Assembly: GCF_030651495.1 (NCBI RefSeq)
Contig: NZ_JAUSFI010000039.1
Coordinates: forward strand, 22,754-86,753
Reading direction: 5' to 3'
DNA from: Undibacterium sp.
Lineage (GTDB): Bacteria > Pseudomonadota > Gammaproteobacteria > Burkholderiales > Burkholderiaceae_D
DNA length: 64,000 bases
This document shows, one piece after another, positions 38,009 to 46,933 of the stretch. The number at the start of each line of letters is the position of its first letter. Position 1 is the stretch's first letter. Made by a program: the position numbers and the translations under genes. The notes beneath the pieces are model-generated. The model was not told where the DNA came from. It did not search any database and saw only the letters and a program-made list of their open reading frames with translations.

Positions 38009-39337
38009 TTAATGTAACTTGATACGCGGATTGCGCACCCTATCGATGGTTTCCGCCCAGGTTGACAGCCAGGTATGAAACAGTCCGTTGACGGCTACCT
38101 GATGGTGCTTATGCAGCGACCAGTACATCCACTTGGCAAGTGTGCCTTCAATAAAAATCGAGCCACTGGCAATCGCCCCCATCAGACTGCCGACCGTGCT
38201 GTAATTACCCAATGAGACCAGCGAGCCGTGGTCTTTATAGGTAAACTCCAGCAAAGATTTACCCTGCAACAGCCGGGTCAGTGATTTGGCCAGCATACTG
38301 GCTTGCTGATGTGCCGATTGCGCCCGCGGCGGCACCGCCGGCTGCCCCTCTCCTTGCGGACAGGCACAGCAATCGCCTAAAGCAAAAATCGCCGGGTCCC
38401 GGCTGGTTTGCAGCTGGCGGTTGACCACCAGCTGGTTGATGCGATTGCTTTCCAGGCCGTCTATGTCCTTCAAAAATTCGGCTGCCTTGATGCCGGCCGC
38501 CCACACCACGATGCCGCTGGGGATAAATTTTCCGCTGGCCATCTTGACGCCGTCTTTCGATACCTCAACCACTTTTTCATTGGTATGTATTTCGATCGCG
38601 ATGCTGCGCAACTCTTTTGCCACCGAGGCGGACAAACGCTCGGGCAGCATTTGCAACAGGCGTGGCGCGGCATCGACAATGACGATCTTCAACTCTTTTT
38701 CGGGATGAAAATTCACCAGGCCATAGCTCGATAATATTTTGGTGGTCATGTGCAATTCTGCCGCCAGCTCGACACCGGTCGCTCCCCCGCCGATAATGGT
38801 GACGGTGAATCGCCCTTCGCCAGCGCCCTGTGCCTGGGATTGCGCACGCAGGCAGCAATTGATCAATTTTTTGTGAAAGCGCTCCGCCGCCGACAAAGAA
38901 TCGAGCATGATGCAGTTGTCGCGCGCGCCCAGCGTGCCAAAATCATTGGTCTGGCTGCCCAATGCGACGACCAGGCTGTCATAGCCTATCGCCTGGATCG
39001 GCAACAATTCTTCGCCATTTTCGTCGATGGTGGGAGCGAGATAAATTTCTTTCTTGGCCCGATTCAGGCCATCCATGCGACCCAGCCGAAAATCAAAATG
39101 ATTGGAACGTGCCAGAGCAAAATATTCACGTTCGTCAGCATGGCTATCGAGCGTGCCAGCCGCAACTTGATGTAACAAAGGTTTCCACAAATGGGTACGG
39201 CTAGCGTCCACCAAAGTGATTACTGCTTTTTTCTGCTTGCCCAGTTTTTTACCTAAACGCACCGCCAGCTCCAGACCGCCAGCACCACCACCAACAATCG
39301 TAATGCGATGCAACGCCTCCGCAGAAATATGACTCAC
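38009..39337 (-). CDS. ndh: Ndh-type NADH dehydrogenase (type II)
   Basis: A 442-aa single-subunit, non-proton-pumping NADH:quinone oxidoreductase at the inner membrane. The FAD Rossmann motif RITIVGGGAGGLELAVRLG is at the N-terminus and the NADH motif TIIGGGATGVELAAELHM lies near 180. ALGDCCACPQ near 320 and the C-terminal amphipathic region (WMYWSLHKHHQVAVNGLFHTW) form the quinone/membrane part. The start is GTG at 39337; no better in-frame codon exists. Its leader has a terminator-like hairpin 30 bp upstream. It should use the ubiquinone made through ubiA and coq7. Confidence 0.95.
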   Translation of the reverse strand: MSHISAEALHRITIVGGGAGGLELAVRLGKKLGKQKKAVITLVDASRTHLWKPLLHQVAAGTLDSHADEREYFALARSNHFDFRLGRMDGLNRAKKEIYLAPTIDENGEELLPIQAIGYDSLVVALGSQTNDFGTLGARDNCIMLDSLSAAERFHKKLINCCLRAQSQAQGAGEGRFTVTIIGGGATGVELAAELHMTTKILSSYGLVNFHPEKELKIVIVDAAPRLLQMLPERLSASVAKELRSIAIEIHTNEKVVEVSKDGVKMASGKFIPSGIVVWAAGIKAAEFLKDIDGLESNRINQLVVNRQLQTSRDPAIFALGDCCACPQGEGQPAVPPRAQSAHQQASMLAKSLTRLLQGKSLLEFTYKDHGSLVSLGNYSTVGSLMGAIASGSIFIEGTLAKWMYWSLHKHHQVAVNGLFHTWLSTWAETIDRVRNPRIKLH

Positions 39338-39356
39338 TATATGACTCCATTAATTT

Positions 39357-39406
39357 AAAAAAACGTATTTCATTCGCGTCAGGATCTGGTCGGACACGAA
39401 TGAAAT
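39357..39406 (-). promoter_or_regulatory. Terminator-like hairpin in the ndh leader (possible attenuator)
   Basis: On the minus strand ATTTCATTCGTGTC and GACGCGAATGAAAT (13 of 14 positions pair; 39367-39406) form a stem with a 12-base loop, followed by ACGTTTTTTT (T-run 39357-39363). The ndh GTG starts 20 bases further on. The spacer is divergent (ndh minus, dusB plus), so no upstream gene needs it; attenuation of ndh is the simplest reading. Confidence 0.6.
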
Positions 39407-39641
39407 GCATTTTTACAGGGAGAAAATAGTGAGGTGGCTGCGAGTATAACTAAGAATTGTGCAAGATTGGTTTCCGTGCAACACACAATGACGTTTTTGA
39501 ATTTTTGCTCTAATTCAGCTATCGAAAATAGTCGCTGGATAGAAAAAAATATTCTATGAATCGCATCCCCTTTTTGCTAATTATTTAGGCAGTAATTCAG
39601 GTAGAATACGCATCTCCAAGATTTTCATCCTCAATACCATC
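39407..39641. other. Divergent promoter region between ndh and dusB
   Basis: 235 bp, A+T-rich, with no gene. It must hold the ndh promoter (minus) and the dusB promoter (plus). A TAGAAT at 39602-39607 could be a dusB -10, but no good -35 is 16-18 bp upstream. Confidence 0.4.
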
Positions 39642-40652
39642 GTGCACATCGGCCCTTATCAGCTGCGGAATAATATTTTTGTTGCGCCGATGGCTGGCGT
39701 GACGGACCGGCCATTTCGCCAATTATGCAAAGCCCTGGGTGCTGGCTATGCGGTTTCCGAAATGGCAGCGTCCAATCCCAAGTTATGGGATACCGAAAAA
39801 TCTTCCCGGCGCACCAATCACGAAGGGGAGATGGAGCCTAAAGCGGTACAAATCGCCGGCGCAGATCCGCGGATGCTGGCCGAATGTGCCAAGCACAATG
39901 TCGACAAAGGTGCGCAGATCATCGATATCAACATGGGTTGCCCGGTCAAGAAAGTCTGTAACGCCTGGTGCGGCTCGGCCTTGTTGCAAGATGAAAAACT
40001 GGTGGCGCAGATTTTAGATGCCGTCGTCAGGGCAGTCGATGTCCCTGTCACGCTGAAGTTCCGCACCGGCTGGGATAGGGCCAACAAGAACGCGCTCAAT
40101 ATCGCACGCATCGCCGAATCGGCGGGTATTGCCATGCTAACCCTGCATGGCCGCACGCGCGCCGACGGTTACAAAGGCGAGGCTGAATACCAGACGATCG
40201 CGGCGGTTAAATCATCCGTGAAGATCCCGGTAGTGGCGAATGGCGACATCACTACGCCCGAGAAAGCCAAGTACGTATTACAAATAACTGGCGCTGACGC
40301 CATCATGATAGGCCGCGCGGCCCAAGGCCGGCCGTGGATTTTCAGGGAAATTGAGCATTACCTGAAAACCGGTACGTATTTACCTCCCCCCATGGTGTCA
40401 GAAGTGAGCCAATTAATGGATCAGCACTTGCGCGAACATTATGCCTTTTATGGCGAATTCATGGGGGTACGCACCGCACGCAAGCATATCGGCTGGTATG
40501 TACAAGATCTCATCGGAGGCGAAGAATTTAGACAAGAGATGAATGTATTAAGCTCTTGTGAAGACCAATTAAACGCAGTAAAAATGTTTTTTGATAGTCG
40601 AGTCGGAGAGCGGTTACAATACCGCCCCTCTGAAGAAAAGCTGGCAGCCTGA
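39642..40652 (+). CDS. dusB: DusB, tRNA-dihydrouridine synthase B
   Basis: A 336-aa FMN enzyme that reduces U17 of tRNA to dihydrouridine. FVAPMAGVTDRPFRQLCKALGAG at residues 12-34 binds FMN; the active-site Cys lies in INMGCPVKKVCNAWCGSALL near residue 105. LTLHGRTRADGYKGEAEY and MIGRAAQGRPWIF follow, with the C-terminal helical domain after about 245. The start codon is GTG at 39642. fis follows on the same strand, the same dusB-fis pairing as in E. coli. Confidence 0.96.
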   Translation: MHIGPYQLRNNIFVAPMAGVTDRPFRQLCKALGAGYAVSEMAASNPKLWDTEKSSRRTNHEGEMEPKAVQIAGADPRMLAECAKHNVDKGAQIIDINMGCPVKKVCNAWCGSALLQDEKLVAQILDAVVRAVDVPVTLKFRTGWDRANKNALNIARIAESAGIAMLTLHGRTRADGYKGEAEYQTIAAVKSSVKIPVVANGDITTPEKAKYVLQITGADAIMIGRAAQGRPWIFREIEHYLKTGTYLPPPMVSEVSQLMDQHLREHYAFYGEFMGVRTARKHIGWYVQDLIGGEEFRQEMNVLSSCEDQLNAVKMFFDSRVGERLQYRPSEEKLAA

Positions 40653-40868
40653 TTTTTTTATCAACAAGTCACAAGCTTGCGCATAAAAAAATCAACGTCG
40701 TCAGTCAATAAAAACAAAAAATTGGCACGTCTGGAAATTGATTTATCGGGATGCAGACCAAGGCGCAAACCGGAACAATACGTCGGTATTGTGAGGATTT
40801 GCAACGCAGGTATGCGCCCGGGAAATCAATTTATAGATGTGCCAACAGCACTAATAGAAAAATACAGC

Positions 40869-41102
40869 ATGAGCAAAGACAGCATTCAAGAAGCCGTTCA
40901 CAAAAATCTAGATAAGTATTTCCGTGATTTGGGTGAACAACCTGCTTCGAATATTTACGATATGGTGGTTCTTGCCGTCGAGAAACCGATGCTGGAAATG
41001 GTCATGACGCGCGCTGACAGCAATCAGTCACAGGCAGCGGATATGTTAGGCATCAATCGCAATACTTTGCGCAAAAAACTGCAACAGCACGGCTTACTTT
41101 AA
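40869..41102 (+). CDS. fis: Fis, DNA-bending nucleoid protein
   Basis: A 77-aa DNA-binding protein that bends DNA and activates stable-RNA and other promoters in fast growth. The C-terminal helix-turn-helix is SQAADMLGINRNTLRKKLQQ, and the N-terminal part AVHKNLDKYFRDLGEQPASNIYDMVV matches betaproteobacterial Fis. The ATG at 40869 gives the normal length. The frame stays open for 64 codons upstream (from TTG at 40677), with a basic, non-conserved sequence, so an extended form cannot be excluded. It follows dusB by 216 bp and is 23 bp ahead of purH. Confidence 0.93.
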   Translation: MSKDSIQEAVHKNLDKYFRDLGEQPASNIYDMVVLAVEKPMLEMVMTRADSNQSQAADMLGINRNTLRKKLQQHGLL

Positions 41103-41125
41103 ATCCTCTTTTTTAATTGTCCATT

Positions 41126-42703
41126 ATGATCAAACAAGCCCTCATCTCAGTTTCCGACAAAACCGGCATACTCGAATTTGCCCGTGAATTATCGGCACGC
41201 GGCATCAAACTGCTCTCCACCGGCGGTACCGCAAAACTGCTGGCCGATAACGGTTTAGCGGTGACCGAAGTCGCTGATTACACCGGTTTTCCGGAAATGC
41301 TGGATGGCCGTGTCAAGACTTTGCATCCGAAAGTCCATGGCGGCATTTTGGCGCGCCGCGATTTTCCTGAGCACATGGCGGCACTGGCACAGCACGGCAT
41401 CCCGACCATCGACATGGTGGTTGTCAATCTGTACCCGTTTCAGCAAACGGTTGCCAAGGCAGAATGCTCGCTGGAAGATGCGATAGAAAACATCGATATC
41501 GGTGGCCCGACGATGTTGCGCTCCTCCGCCAAGAACCATAAAGATGTGGTGGTGATTGTTGATCCTAGCGACTATCAAGTCGTATTGGATGAAATGAAAG
41601 CGAACCAGAACGAAGTCAGCTACAACACCAAGTTCACGCTGGCCAAAAAAGTCTTTGCGCACACGGCACAATATGACGGCGCGATCACGAATTACCTGAC
41701 CAGCCTGGGCGAAGACAAAGCGCACGCCACGCGCAGCCAATTCCCGCAAACGCTGAATCTGCATTTTGAAAAAGTGCAAGAAATGCGTTACGGCGAGAAC
41801 CCGCATCAGGCAGCCTCGTTCTACCGTGACTTGAACGCCTTTGATGGCGCGCTGGCCAATTACAAGCAATTGCAAGGCAAGGAACTGTCGTACAACAATA
41901 TCGCCGATGCCGATGCGGCATGGGAATGCGTTAAATCGTTTAACGAAATTGGCAACGCTGCCGCTTGCGTCATCGTCAAACACGCCAACCCTTGCGGCGT
42001 GGCGCTGGGCGCCAACCCATTTGAAGCCTACAGCAAAGCCTTGCAAACAGACCCGACTTCGGCTTTTGGCGGCATTATCGCGTTTAACCGCGAGCTCGAC
42101 GGCAAAGCCGCTGAAGTGGTCGCGAAACAATTCGTCGAAGTCTTGATCGCGCCTTCGTTCAGCGCTGAAGCGCTACAGATTTTTTCAGCCAAACAGAATG
42201 TTCGCCTGCTGCAAATCTCACTCGGCAGTGCCGTCAACAACTACGACTTCAAACGCGTCGGCGGTGGCTTACTGGTGCAGGCGCCGGATGCCAAAAACGT
42301 CAAGCAAGAAGAGTTGCGCGTAGTCTCCAAACTGCAACCGACACCACAGCAAATGGCGGACATGATGTTTGCCTGGCGCGTGGCCAAATACGTAAAATCC
42401 AATGCCATCGTATTTTGCGCCAATGGCATGACCTTGGGCGTCGGTGCGGGCCAGATGAGCCGTATCGATTCGGCACGGATTGCCTCGATTAAAGCGCAAA
42501 ATGCCGGTTTGACTTTAGCCGGTTCAGCCGTTGCGTCGGATGCTTTCTTCCCGTTCCGCGATGGATTGGATGTCGTCGTCGATGCCGGCGCAACCTGCGT
42601 CATCCATCCGGGTGGCTCGATGCGCGATCAGGAAGTGATCGATGCCGCGGACGAGCGTGGCGTGGTCATGGTGTATACCGGCACACGCCATTTCCGCCAT
42701 TAA
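41126..42703 (+). CDS. purH: PurH, AICAR formyltransferase/IMP cyclohydrolase
   Basis: A 525-aa bifunctional enzyme performing the last two steps of IMP synthesis. The N-terminal MGS-like IMP cyclohydrolase domain opens [22 protein letters not shown] and includes [15 protein letters not shown] near 33. The AICAR formyltransferase part begins near residue 200, with [31 protein letters not shown] near 280 and the C-terminal GDG-like [13 protein letters not shown] and [17 protein letters not shown] blocks. ATG 41126 is preferred to the TTG nine bases upstream. The ruvC hairpin starts 4 bases after its stop. Confidence 0.97.
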   Translation: MIKQALISVSDKTGILEFARELSARGIKLLSTGGTAKLLADNGLAVTEVADYTGFPEMLDGRVKTLHPKVHGGILARRDFPEHMAALAQHGIPTIDMVVVNLYPFQQTVAKAECSLEDAIENIDIGGPTMLRSSAKNHKDVVVIVDPSDYQVVLDEMKANQNEVSYNTKFTLAKKVFAHTAQYDGAITNYLTSLGEDKAHATRSQFPQTLNLHFEKVQEMRYGENPHQAASFYRDLNAFDGALANYKQLQGKELSYNNIADADAAWECVKSFNEIGNAAACVIVKHANPCGVALGANPFEAYSKALQTDPTSAFGGIIAFNRELDGKAAEVVAKQFVEVLIAPSFSAEALQIFSAKQNVRLLQISLGSAVNNYDFKRVGGGLLVQAPDAKNVKQEELRVVSKLQPTPQQMADMMFAWRVAKYVKSNAIVFCANGMTLGVGAGQMSRIDSARIASIKAQNAGLTLAGSAVASDAFFPFRDGLDVVVDAGATCVIHPGGSMRDQEVIDAADERGVVMVYTGTRHFRH

Positions 42704-42706
42704 GCT

Positions 42707-42742
42707 CTTCTCCCCCTCGCCCGCATGCGGGAGAGGGGAAGC
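42707..42742. repeat. GC-rich REP hairpin between purH and ruvC
   Basis: CTTCTCCCCCTCGCCCGCAT pairs with ATGCGGGAGAGGGGAAG around the palindromic centre GCATGC. This is the widespread proteobacterial CTCCC/GGGAG REP pattern. The right arm contains GAGAGGGG (42731-42738), which is also the only ribosome-binding site for ruvC. Confidence 0.8.
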
Positions 42743-42748
42743 ATGCCC

Positions 42749-43291
42749 ATGAAAATTCTCGGCATCGACCCCGGCCTGCGCACCACAGGCTTCGGCGTGA
42801 TAGACAAACAAGGCAGCAAACTCAGTTATATTGCTTCCGGCACCATTAAGACGGTGGAAGGCTCGCTGCCCGAGCGCCTGAAAACCATTTTCGCCGGCGT
42901 CGCGGAAATTATCCGCACGTATCAACCCGATTGCGCGGCGATCGAAAAAGTCTTCGTCAACGTCAATCCGCAATCCACCCTATTGCTGGGACAGGCGCGC
43001 GGTGCGGCGATCTGCGCGCTAGTCAGTGCTGACCTCGCGGTAGCCGAATACACCGCACTGCAAGTCAAGCAAGGCGTGGTCGGCCATGGCAAGGCAAAAA
43101 AAGAGCAAGTGCAAGAGATGGTGAAACGCCTGCTGATGCTGTCCGGCACCCCCAGCACCGATGCCGCCGATGCGCTCGGCGTGGCGATTTGCCACGCACA
43201 TAGCGGCGACACGCTGGCCATATTGGGCGCAATGGCACCCGAACTGGCTAAAAAAGGCTTGCGCATACGCGCCGGCCGGCTGATCGGCTGA
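42749..43291 (+). CDS. ruvC: RuvC, Holliday junction resolvase
   Basis: A 180-aa dimeric endonuclease that resolves Holliday junctions at the end of homologous recombination. The catalytic acidic residues fall in [14 protein letters not shown] (Asp near 7), AAIEKVFVN (Glu near 67) and [14 protein letters not shown] (near 140). The ATG at 42749 gives MKILGIDPG; ATGs at 42743 and 42725 are in the same frame. The SD GAGGGG sits in a stable hairpin immediately upstream. First gene of the ruvC-ruvA-ruvB set, on the purH transcript or its own. Confidence 0.97.
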   Translation: MKILGIDPGLRTTGFGVIDKQGSKLSYIASGTIKTVEGSLPERLKTIFAGVAEIIRTYQPDCAAIEKVFVNVNPQSTLLLGQARGAAICALVSADLAVAEYTALQVKQGVVGHGKAKKEQVQEMVKRLLMLSGTPSTDAADALGVAICHAHSGDTLAILGAMAPELAKKGLRIRAGRLIG

Positions 43292-43405
43292 TCGCCGGAT
43301 TACGCCACCCTGCTCTATCGAGCCGCTTTCCTGCATTCCATCCTCGTCAACAGCGCCAGAATCGTTTACTATCACTGCTTATTCATACAGTATGAGAGCA
43401 GACTC

Positions 43406-43987
43406 ATGATAGGTCGCATCGCAGGCACCCTGGTCGAAAAAAATCCCCCGCAATTACTGGTTGATTGCCAAGGCGTAGGCTATGACGTCGATGTGCCGAT
43501 GAGCACGTTCTACAATCTGCCGGCACTCGGCGAAAGAGTCGTCTTACTCACTCATTTAGCGATACGCGAAGACGCGCACGTGCTGTTCGGCTTTGGCACG
43601 GCCGAAGAGCGCGCCACCTTCCGCCAGCTCATCAAGATTAGCGGCGTAGGTGCCCGCACCGCCTTATCGATATTATCCGGCATGTCTGTGGCGGATCTGG
43701 CGCAGGCAATTACTTTGCAAGAAGCCGGACGCCTGACACGCGTGCCAGGCATAGGCAAAAAAACCGCCGAACGTCTGCTGCTAGAGCTGAAGGGCAAACT
43801 CGGTGCAGATATCGCCGGCGTCAGTGCCGCCGTTGCTGCGGGTGACCATAGCGCGGATATTTTGAACGCCTTATTCGCGCTCGGCTATAACGACAAGGAA
43901 GCGCTGCTCGCGATGAAATCGGTACCGGCCGGTGCCGGCGTTTCGGATGGCATTAAACTCGCACTCAAAGCGCTGTCCAAGGGCTAA
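43406..43987 (+). CDS. ruvA: RuvA, Holliday junction binding protein
   Basis: The 193-aa tetrameric protein that holds the four-way junction and loads RuvB. It starts [20 protein letters not shown] (OB domain), with the helix-hairpin-helix pair [16 protein letters not shown] and [19 protein letters not shown] near 70-130. The flexible linker and the C-terminal UBA-like domain ([20 protein letters not shown]) are present. It lies 114 bp after ruvC and 39 bp before ruvB. No LexA box of the CTGT-N8-ACAG kind is seen upstream. Confidence 0.97.
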   Translation: MIGRIAGTLVEKNPPQLLVDCQGVGYDVDVPMSTFYNLPALGERVVLLTHLAIREDAHVLFGFGTAEERATFRQLIKISGVGARTALSILSGMSVADLAQAITLQEAGRLTRVPGIGKKTAERLLLELKGKLGADIAGVSAAVAAGDHSADILNALFALGYNDKEALLAMKSVPAGAGVSDGIKLALKALSKG

Positions 43988-44026
43988 AACCCAGGCTCAG
44001 GCCAAGAGCAAATTAAAGACCAACTC

Positions 44027-45097
44027 ATGAGCATACAAACCGATAACCTGTCGTCGAATTACAGCGAACCGCGCATTATTGCCGCCACGCCCTCATCGCC
44101 GCAAGAAGAGGCGATAGAACGCGCGCTGCGGCCGAAACAACTCGACGAATACGTAGGGCAAGAAAAAATTCGCGGCCAGCTGGAAATTTTTATCAGCGCC
44201 GCACGCCAGCGCAATGAAGCGCTTGATCATACCCTGCTATTTGGCCCGCCCGGCTTGGGCAAGACCACGCTGGCGCATATCATCGCGCGCGAAATGGGCG
44301 TGAACCTGCGCCAGACTTCCGGCCCGGTGCTCGAGCGCGCCGGCGATCTGGCCGCGCTGCTGACGAACCTGGAAGCGAATGACGTCTTATTCATCGATGA
44401 AATTCACCGCCTGTCACCGGTAGTGGAAGAGATTTTGTATCCTGCGCTGGAAGACTATCAGATCGACATCATGATAGGCGAAGGCCCGGCGGCGCGCTCC
44501 GTCAAGCTCGACCTGCAACCGTTTACCCTGGTTGGCGCCACCACCCGCGCCGGCATGCTGACCAATCCCTTGCGCGACCGTTTTGGCATCGTCGCCAGGC
44601 TGGAGTTTTATACCGCCGACGAATTGACCAAAATCGTCACGCGCTCTGCCGCCTTATTGAATGTGCCGATACAGCCGGATGGCGCCCACGAAATCGCCAA
44701 GCGGGCACGCGGTACGCCGCGTATCGCCAATCGCCTGCTCAGGCGGGTGCGTGACTATGCCCAGGTCAAGGGCAATGGCGAAATAAGCAAAGCCACCGCC
44801 GATGCGGCACTCGTCATGCTCGATGTCGATGCGGTCGGTTTCGATTTGATGGACAGGAAACTGCTGGAAGCCATCTTGTTTAAATTCGGCGGTGGCCCGG
44901 TCGGACTCGATAACGTTGCCGCCGCCATCGGCGAAGAGCGCGACACCATCGAAGACGTGCTGGAACCGTATCTGATCCAACAGGGCTACTTACAGCGCAC
45001 ACCACGCGGCCGCATCGCGACGCCAAGCGCGTATGCCCATTTTGGCATCACCGCACCGCAAACCGGCCCCAACGGTGAAGTATGGGGGATTGCTTAA
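44027..45097 (+). CDS. ruvB: RuvB, branch migration ATPase
   Basis: A 356-aa hexameric AAA+ motor that pumps DNA through the junction held by RuvA. Walker A is [16 protein letters not shown] near residue 68, and Walker [22 protein letters not shown] near 122. The arginine-finger area [19 protein letters not shown] is near 170. The C-terminal winged helix reads [22 protein letters not shown] 57-bp gap then leads into a palindromic repeat that probably ends the ruvCAB transcript. Confidence 0.98.
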   Translation: MSIQTDNLSSNYSEPRIIAATPSSPQEEAIERALRPKQLDEYVGQEKIRGQLEIFISAARQRNEALDHTLLFGPPGLGKTTLAHIIAREMGVNLRQTSGPVLERAGDLAALLTNLEANDVLFIDEIHRLSPVVEEILYPALEDYQIDIMIGEGPAARSVKLDLQPFTLVGATTRAGMLTNPLRDRFGIVARLEFYTADELTKIVTRSAALLNVPIQPDGAHEIAKRARGTPRIANRLLRRVRDYAQVKGNGEISKATADAALVMLDVDAVGFDLMDRKLLEAILFKFGGGPVGLDNVAAAIGEERDTIEDVLEPYLIQQGYLQRTPRGRIATPSAYAHFGITAPQTGPNGEVWGIA

Positions 45098-45153
45098 GCC
45101 TAAGCCCGGAAGCGGATCGCTATCGAAATAGAAATAAAAATCGATGAAAACAG

Positions 45154-45236
45154 ATACTCCCCCTAGTATATTTTACACACGCGCTAATAACGTGCGCTAT
45201 GCGGCAGTTTTTATAGTAAATATTGGGGAGTATATT
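45154..45236. repeat. ATACTCCCCC-box palindrome family, copy C
   Basis: Left arm ATACTCCCCCTAGTATATTT (45154-45173) faces a right arm TATTGGGGAGTATATT (about 45221-45236). The core GCGCTAATAACGTGCGCTAT matches copy A. It starts 56 bp after the ruvB stop. Confidence 0.75.
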
Positions 45237-45260
45237 TATTATCCTCCATAAATTAAATAG

Positions 45261-45358
45261 GACTGACGCAAAATTGCTCCAGCTAGGCGTACCGCCGAAG
45301 ACAGTACTTCAGTACGACAAGGCGAGTGCAACGACGCTGGGACGGTTTTGCGTAAGTC
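45261..45358. repeat. 98-bp imperfect palindrome upstream of the YaiI-type gene
   Basis: GACTGACGCAAAATTGCTCC at the left faces, on the other strand, GACTTACGCAAAACCGTCCC. The arms pair with scattered mismatches to the centre CAGTACTTCAGTACG. No ORF. It lies 24 bp from copy C and 34 bp before the next start codon. It resembles extragenic repeats of Oxalobacteraceae genomes (recollection, not searched). Confidence 0.7.
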
Positions 45359-45392
45359 ATATTAACTTTGAAATTCATTTGAAAGTACTGTC

Positions 45393-45851
45393 ATGCAAAT
45401 CTGGGTTGATGCCGATGCCTGCCCCAATGTCATCAAGAACATCTTGTTCCAGGCCGCAGAACGCTTGCAGATTCACACCACACTGGTCGCCAACCGACTG
45501 CTCAACACCCCGCCCTCGCGCGTAATCAAAGCCTTGCAAGTCCCCGCAGGCTTTGATGTCGCTGACAATGAAATCATCCGGTTAATGGTAGCCGGCGATC
45601 TGGTGATCACCGGCGACATTCCCTTAGCCTCCGACGTGCTGGATCAAGGTGGCTACGCACTCAACCCGCGCGGCTCTTTTTACACCAGCGAAAACATCCG
45701 CGAATTTCTCAGCATGCGCCAATTATTGGAAGAACTCCGTAGCGGCGGTGTCGATACCGGCGGTCCGGCAGCATTTACGCACGCCGACAGACAAGCGTTT
45801 GCCAATCAGCTCGATCGTTTTCTGGCAAAACGTACACTTCCGGCAAAATGA
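45393..45851 (+). CDS. YaiI/YqxD family protein (DUF188)
   Basis: A 152-aa protein of the UPF0178/DUF188 family. It begins [23 protein letters not shown], then [48 protein letters not shown] and [21 protein letters not shown], all family blocks. The acidic residues in a PIN-like arrangement suggest a nuclease, but activity is not established for the family. It follows two palindromes after ruvB and appears to be its own transcript. Confidence 0.92.
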   Translation: MQIWVDADACPNVIKNILFQAAERLQIHTTLVANRLLNTPPSRVIKALQVPAGFDVADNEIIRLMVAGDLVITGDIPLASDVLDQGGYALNPRGSFYTSENIREFLSMRQLLEELRSGGVDTGGPAAFTHADRQAFANQLDRFLAKRTLPAK

Positions 45852-45977
45852 CTATTTCCTTATTTTTTAAATAGCAAACATCGATATTATTTTTTAGCCA
45901 TCATTTTTCACCAAGCGGCTTGCACATTCATCTACACTCACGGACAATGAACAATCCCACAAAAACAGCTTTACCCC

Positions 45978-46808
45978 ATGCCAATGTCATCCCAAGCTGA
46001 GCACTACGCCCGCCAATTTCTGCAAGCCCGTGCTGCGGCGCAATCGCTAGCGCCGATCTCAAAAACATCAACTTTAAGCATCGACGATGCCTACGATATA
46101 GCCAAGAGTCTCGATACCATCCGAATGGCCGAAGGTGAAACCCCAATAGGGCGAAAACTAGGATTCACCAATCGGACCCTGTGGCCCAAATATGGCGAAA
46201 AAGAAGCCATCAACGCCCCAATTTGGAGTACGCTTTTCGACAGCACAATACGCTACCTGAATGATACGTATACAGTACAAAGCCTGACAGGTGCCATGCG
46301 CCCGAGAATCGAACCGGAACTGGTATTTAAACTAGGCCGCACACCAGCCAAAGAGGCCAGCATAGATGAATTGGCAGATTGCCTGGAATGGATGGCGCAT
46401 GCGCTGGAAATTGTAGTTAGCCCTTATCCCGATTGGCAATTTGAAGCAGCTGATGCAATCGCAGCACTTGGCTTACATGGCACCTTATTAATTGGCGAGC
46501 CGCGCATACTCTCCAATGCAACGCGTCATCACCTTGGGCAAGTGCTGGCGAATGCCAGCGTATCACTATCCTGCGATGGAACTTTACTAGCGGCCGGTTT
46601 TGGTAGCAATGTGCTTGATAGCCCATTGCATGCCATCTGGCATTTACATCAGTTGCTCAAGACGCAAACACAATTCAATCCATTACAGGCGGGAGAAATC
46701 ATTACTACCGGCACCTGGACTGATGCCTATCCCGTGTTGCCCGGGCAGACCTGGTCCACCGCATTTGCTGGTATCGGGCTGGCTGGATTGTCAGTTTCAT
46801 TCTCCTGA
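45978..46808 (+). CDS. 2-keto-4-pentenoate hydratase-like (FAH family) protein
   Basis: A 276-aa protein of the hydratase/decarboxylase branch of the fumarylacetoacetate hydrolase superfamily. The metal-binding acidic residues lie in MRPRIEPELVFKLGR near residue 110-125. WMAHALEIVVSPYPDWQFEAADAIA follows near 135, and the C-terminus GEIITTGTWTDAYPVLPGQTW is typical. MhpD/DmpE-type enzymes hydrate 2-hydroxypenta-2,4-dienoate in aromatic meta-cleavage pathways, but no such operon surrounds this gene, so the substrate is open. An ATG at 45984 is an alternative start. Confidence 0.88.
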   Translation: MPMSSQAEHYARQFLQARAAAQSLAPISKTSTLSIDDAYDIAKSLDTIRMAEGETPIGRKLGFTNRTLWPKYGEKEAINAPIWSTLFDSTIRYLNDTYTVQSLTGAMRPRIEPELVFKLGRTPAKEASIDELADCLEWMAHALEIVVSPYPDWQFEAADAIAALGLHGTLLIGEPRILSNATRHHLGQVLANASVSLSCDGTLLAAGFGSNVLDSPLHAIWHLHQLLKTQTQFNPLQAGEIITTGTWTDAYPVLPGQTWSTAFAGIGLAGLSVSFS

Positions 46809-46868
46809 CATGTCGAGGCTTAGCTTCCCCTCAGGCTAATCTCTGAATAGTCATCAAAATGTATGCAT

Positions 46869-46896
46869 AAAAAAAGCACCCGAAGGTGCTTTTTTT
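46869..46896. terminator. Bidirectional intrinsic terminator between hydratase and porin
   Basis: AAAAAAGCACC-CGAA-GGTGCTTTTTT: five GC-rich pairs, a stable CGAA tetraloop, and an A-run and T-run on opposite sides, so it serves both the hydratase (plus) and porin 1 (minus). Confidence 0.9.
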
Positions 46897-46933
46897 ACAT
46901 TCCAGCTAAGCAGGCAGTTGGCCTGCCCAAGCA

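Noticed and set aside
43292..43405. LexA (SOS) box in front of ruvA or ruvC
   Set aside because: No CTGT-N8-ACAG or close variant is found upstream of either gene.
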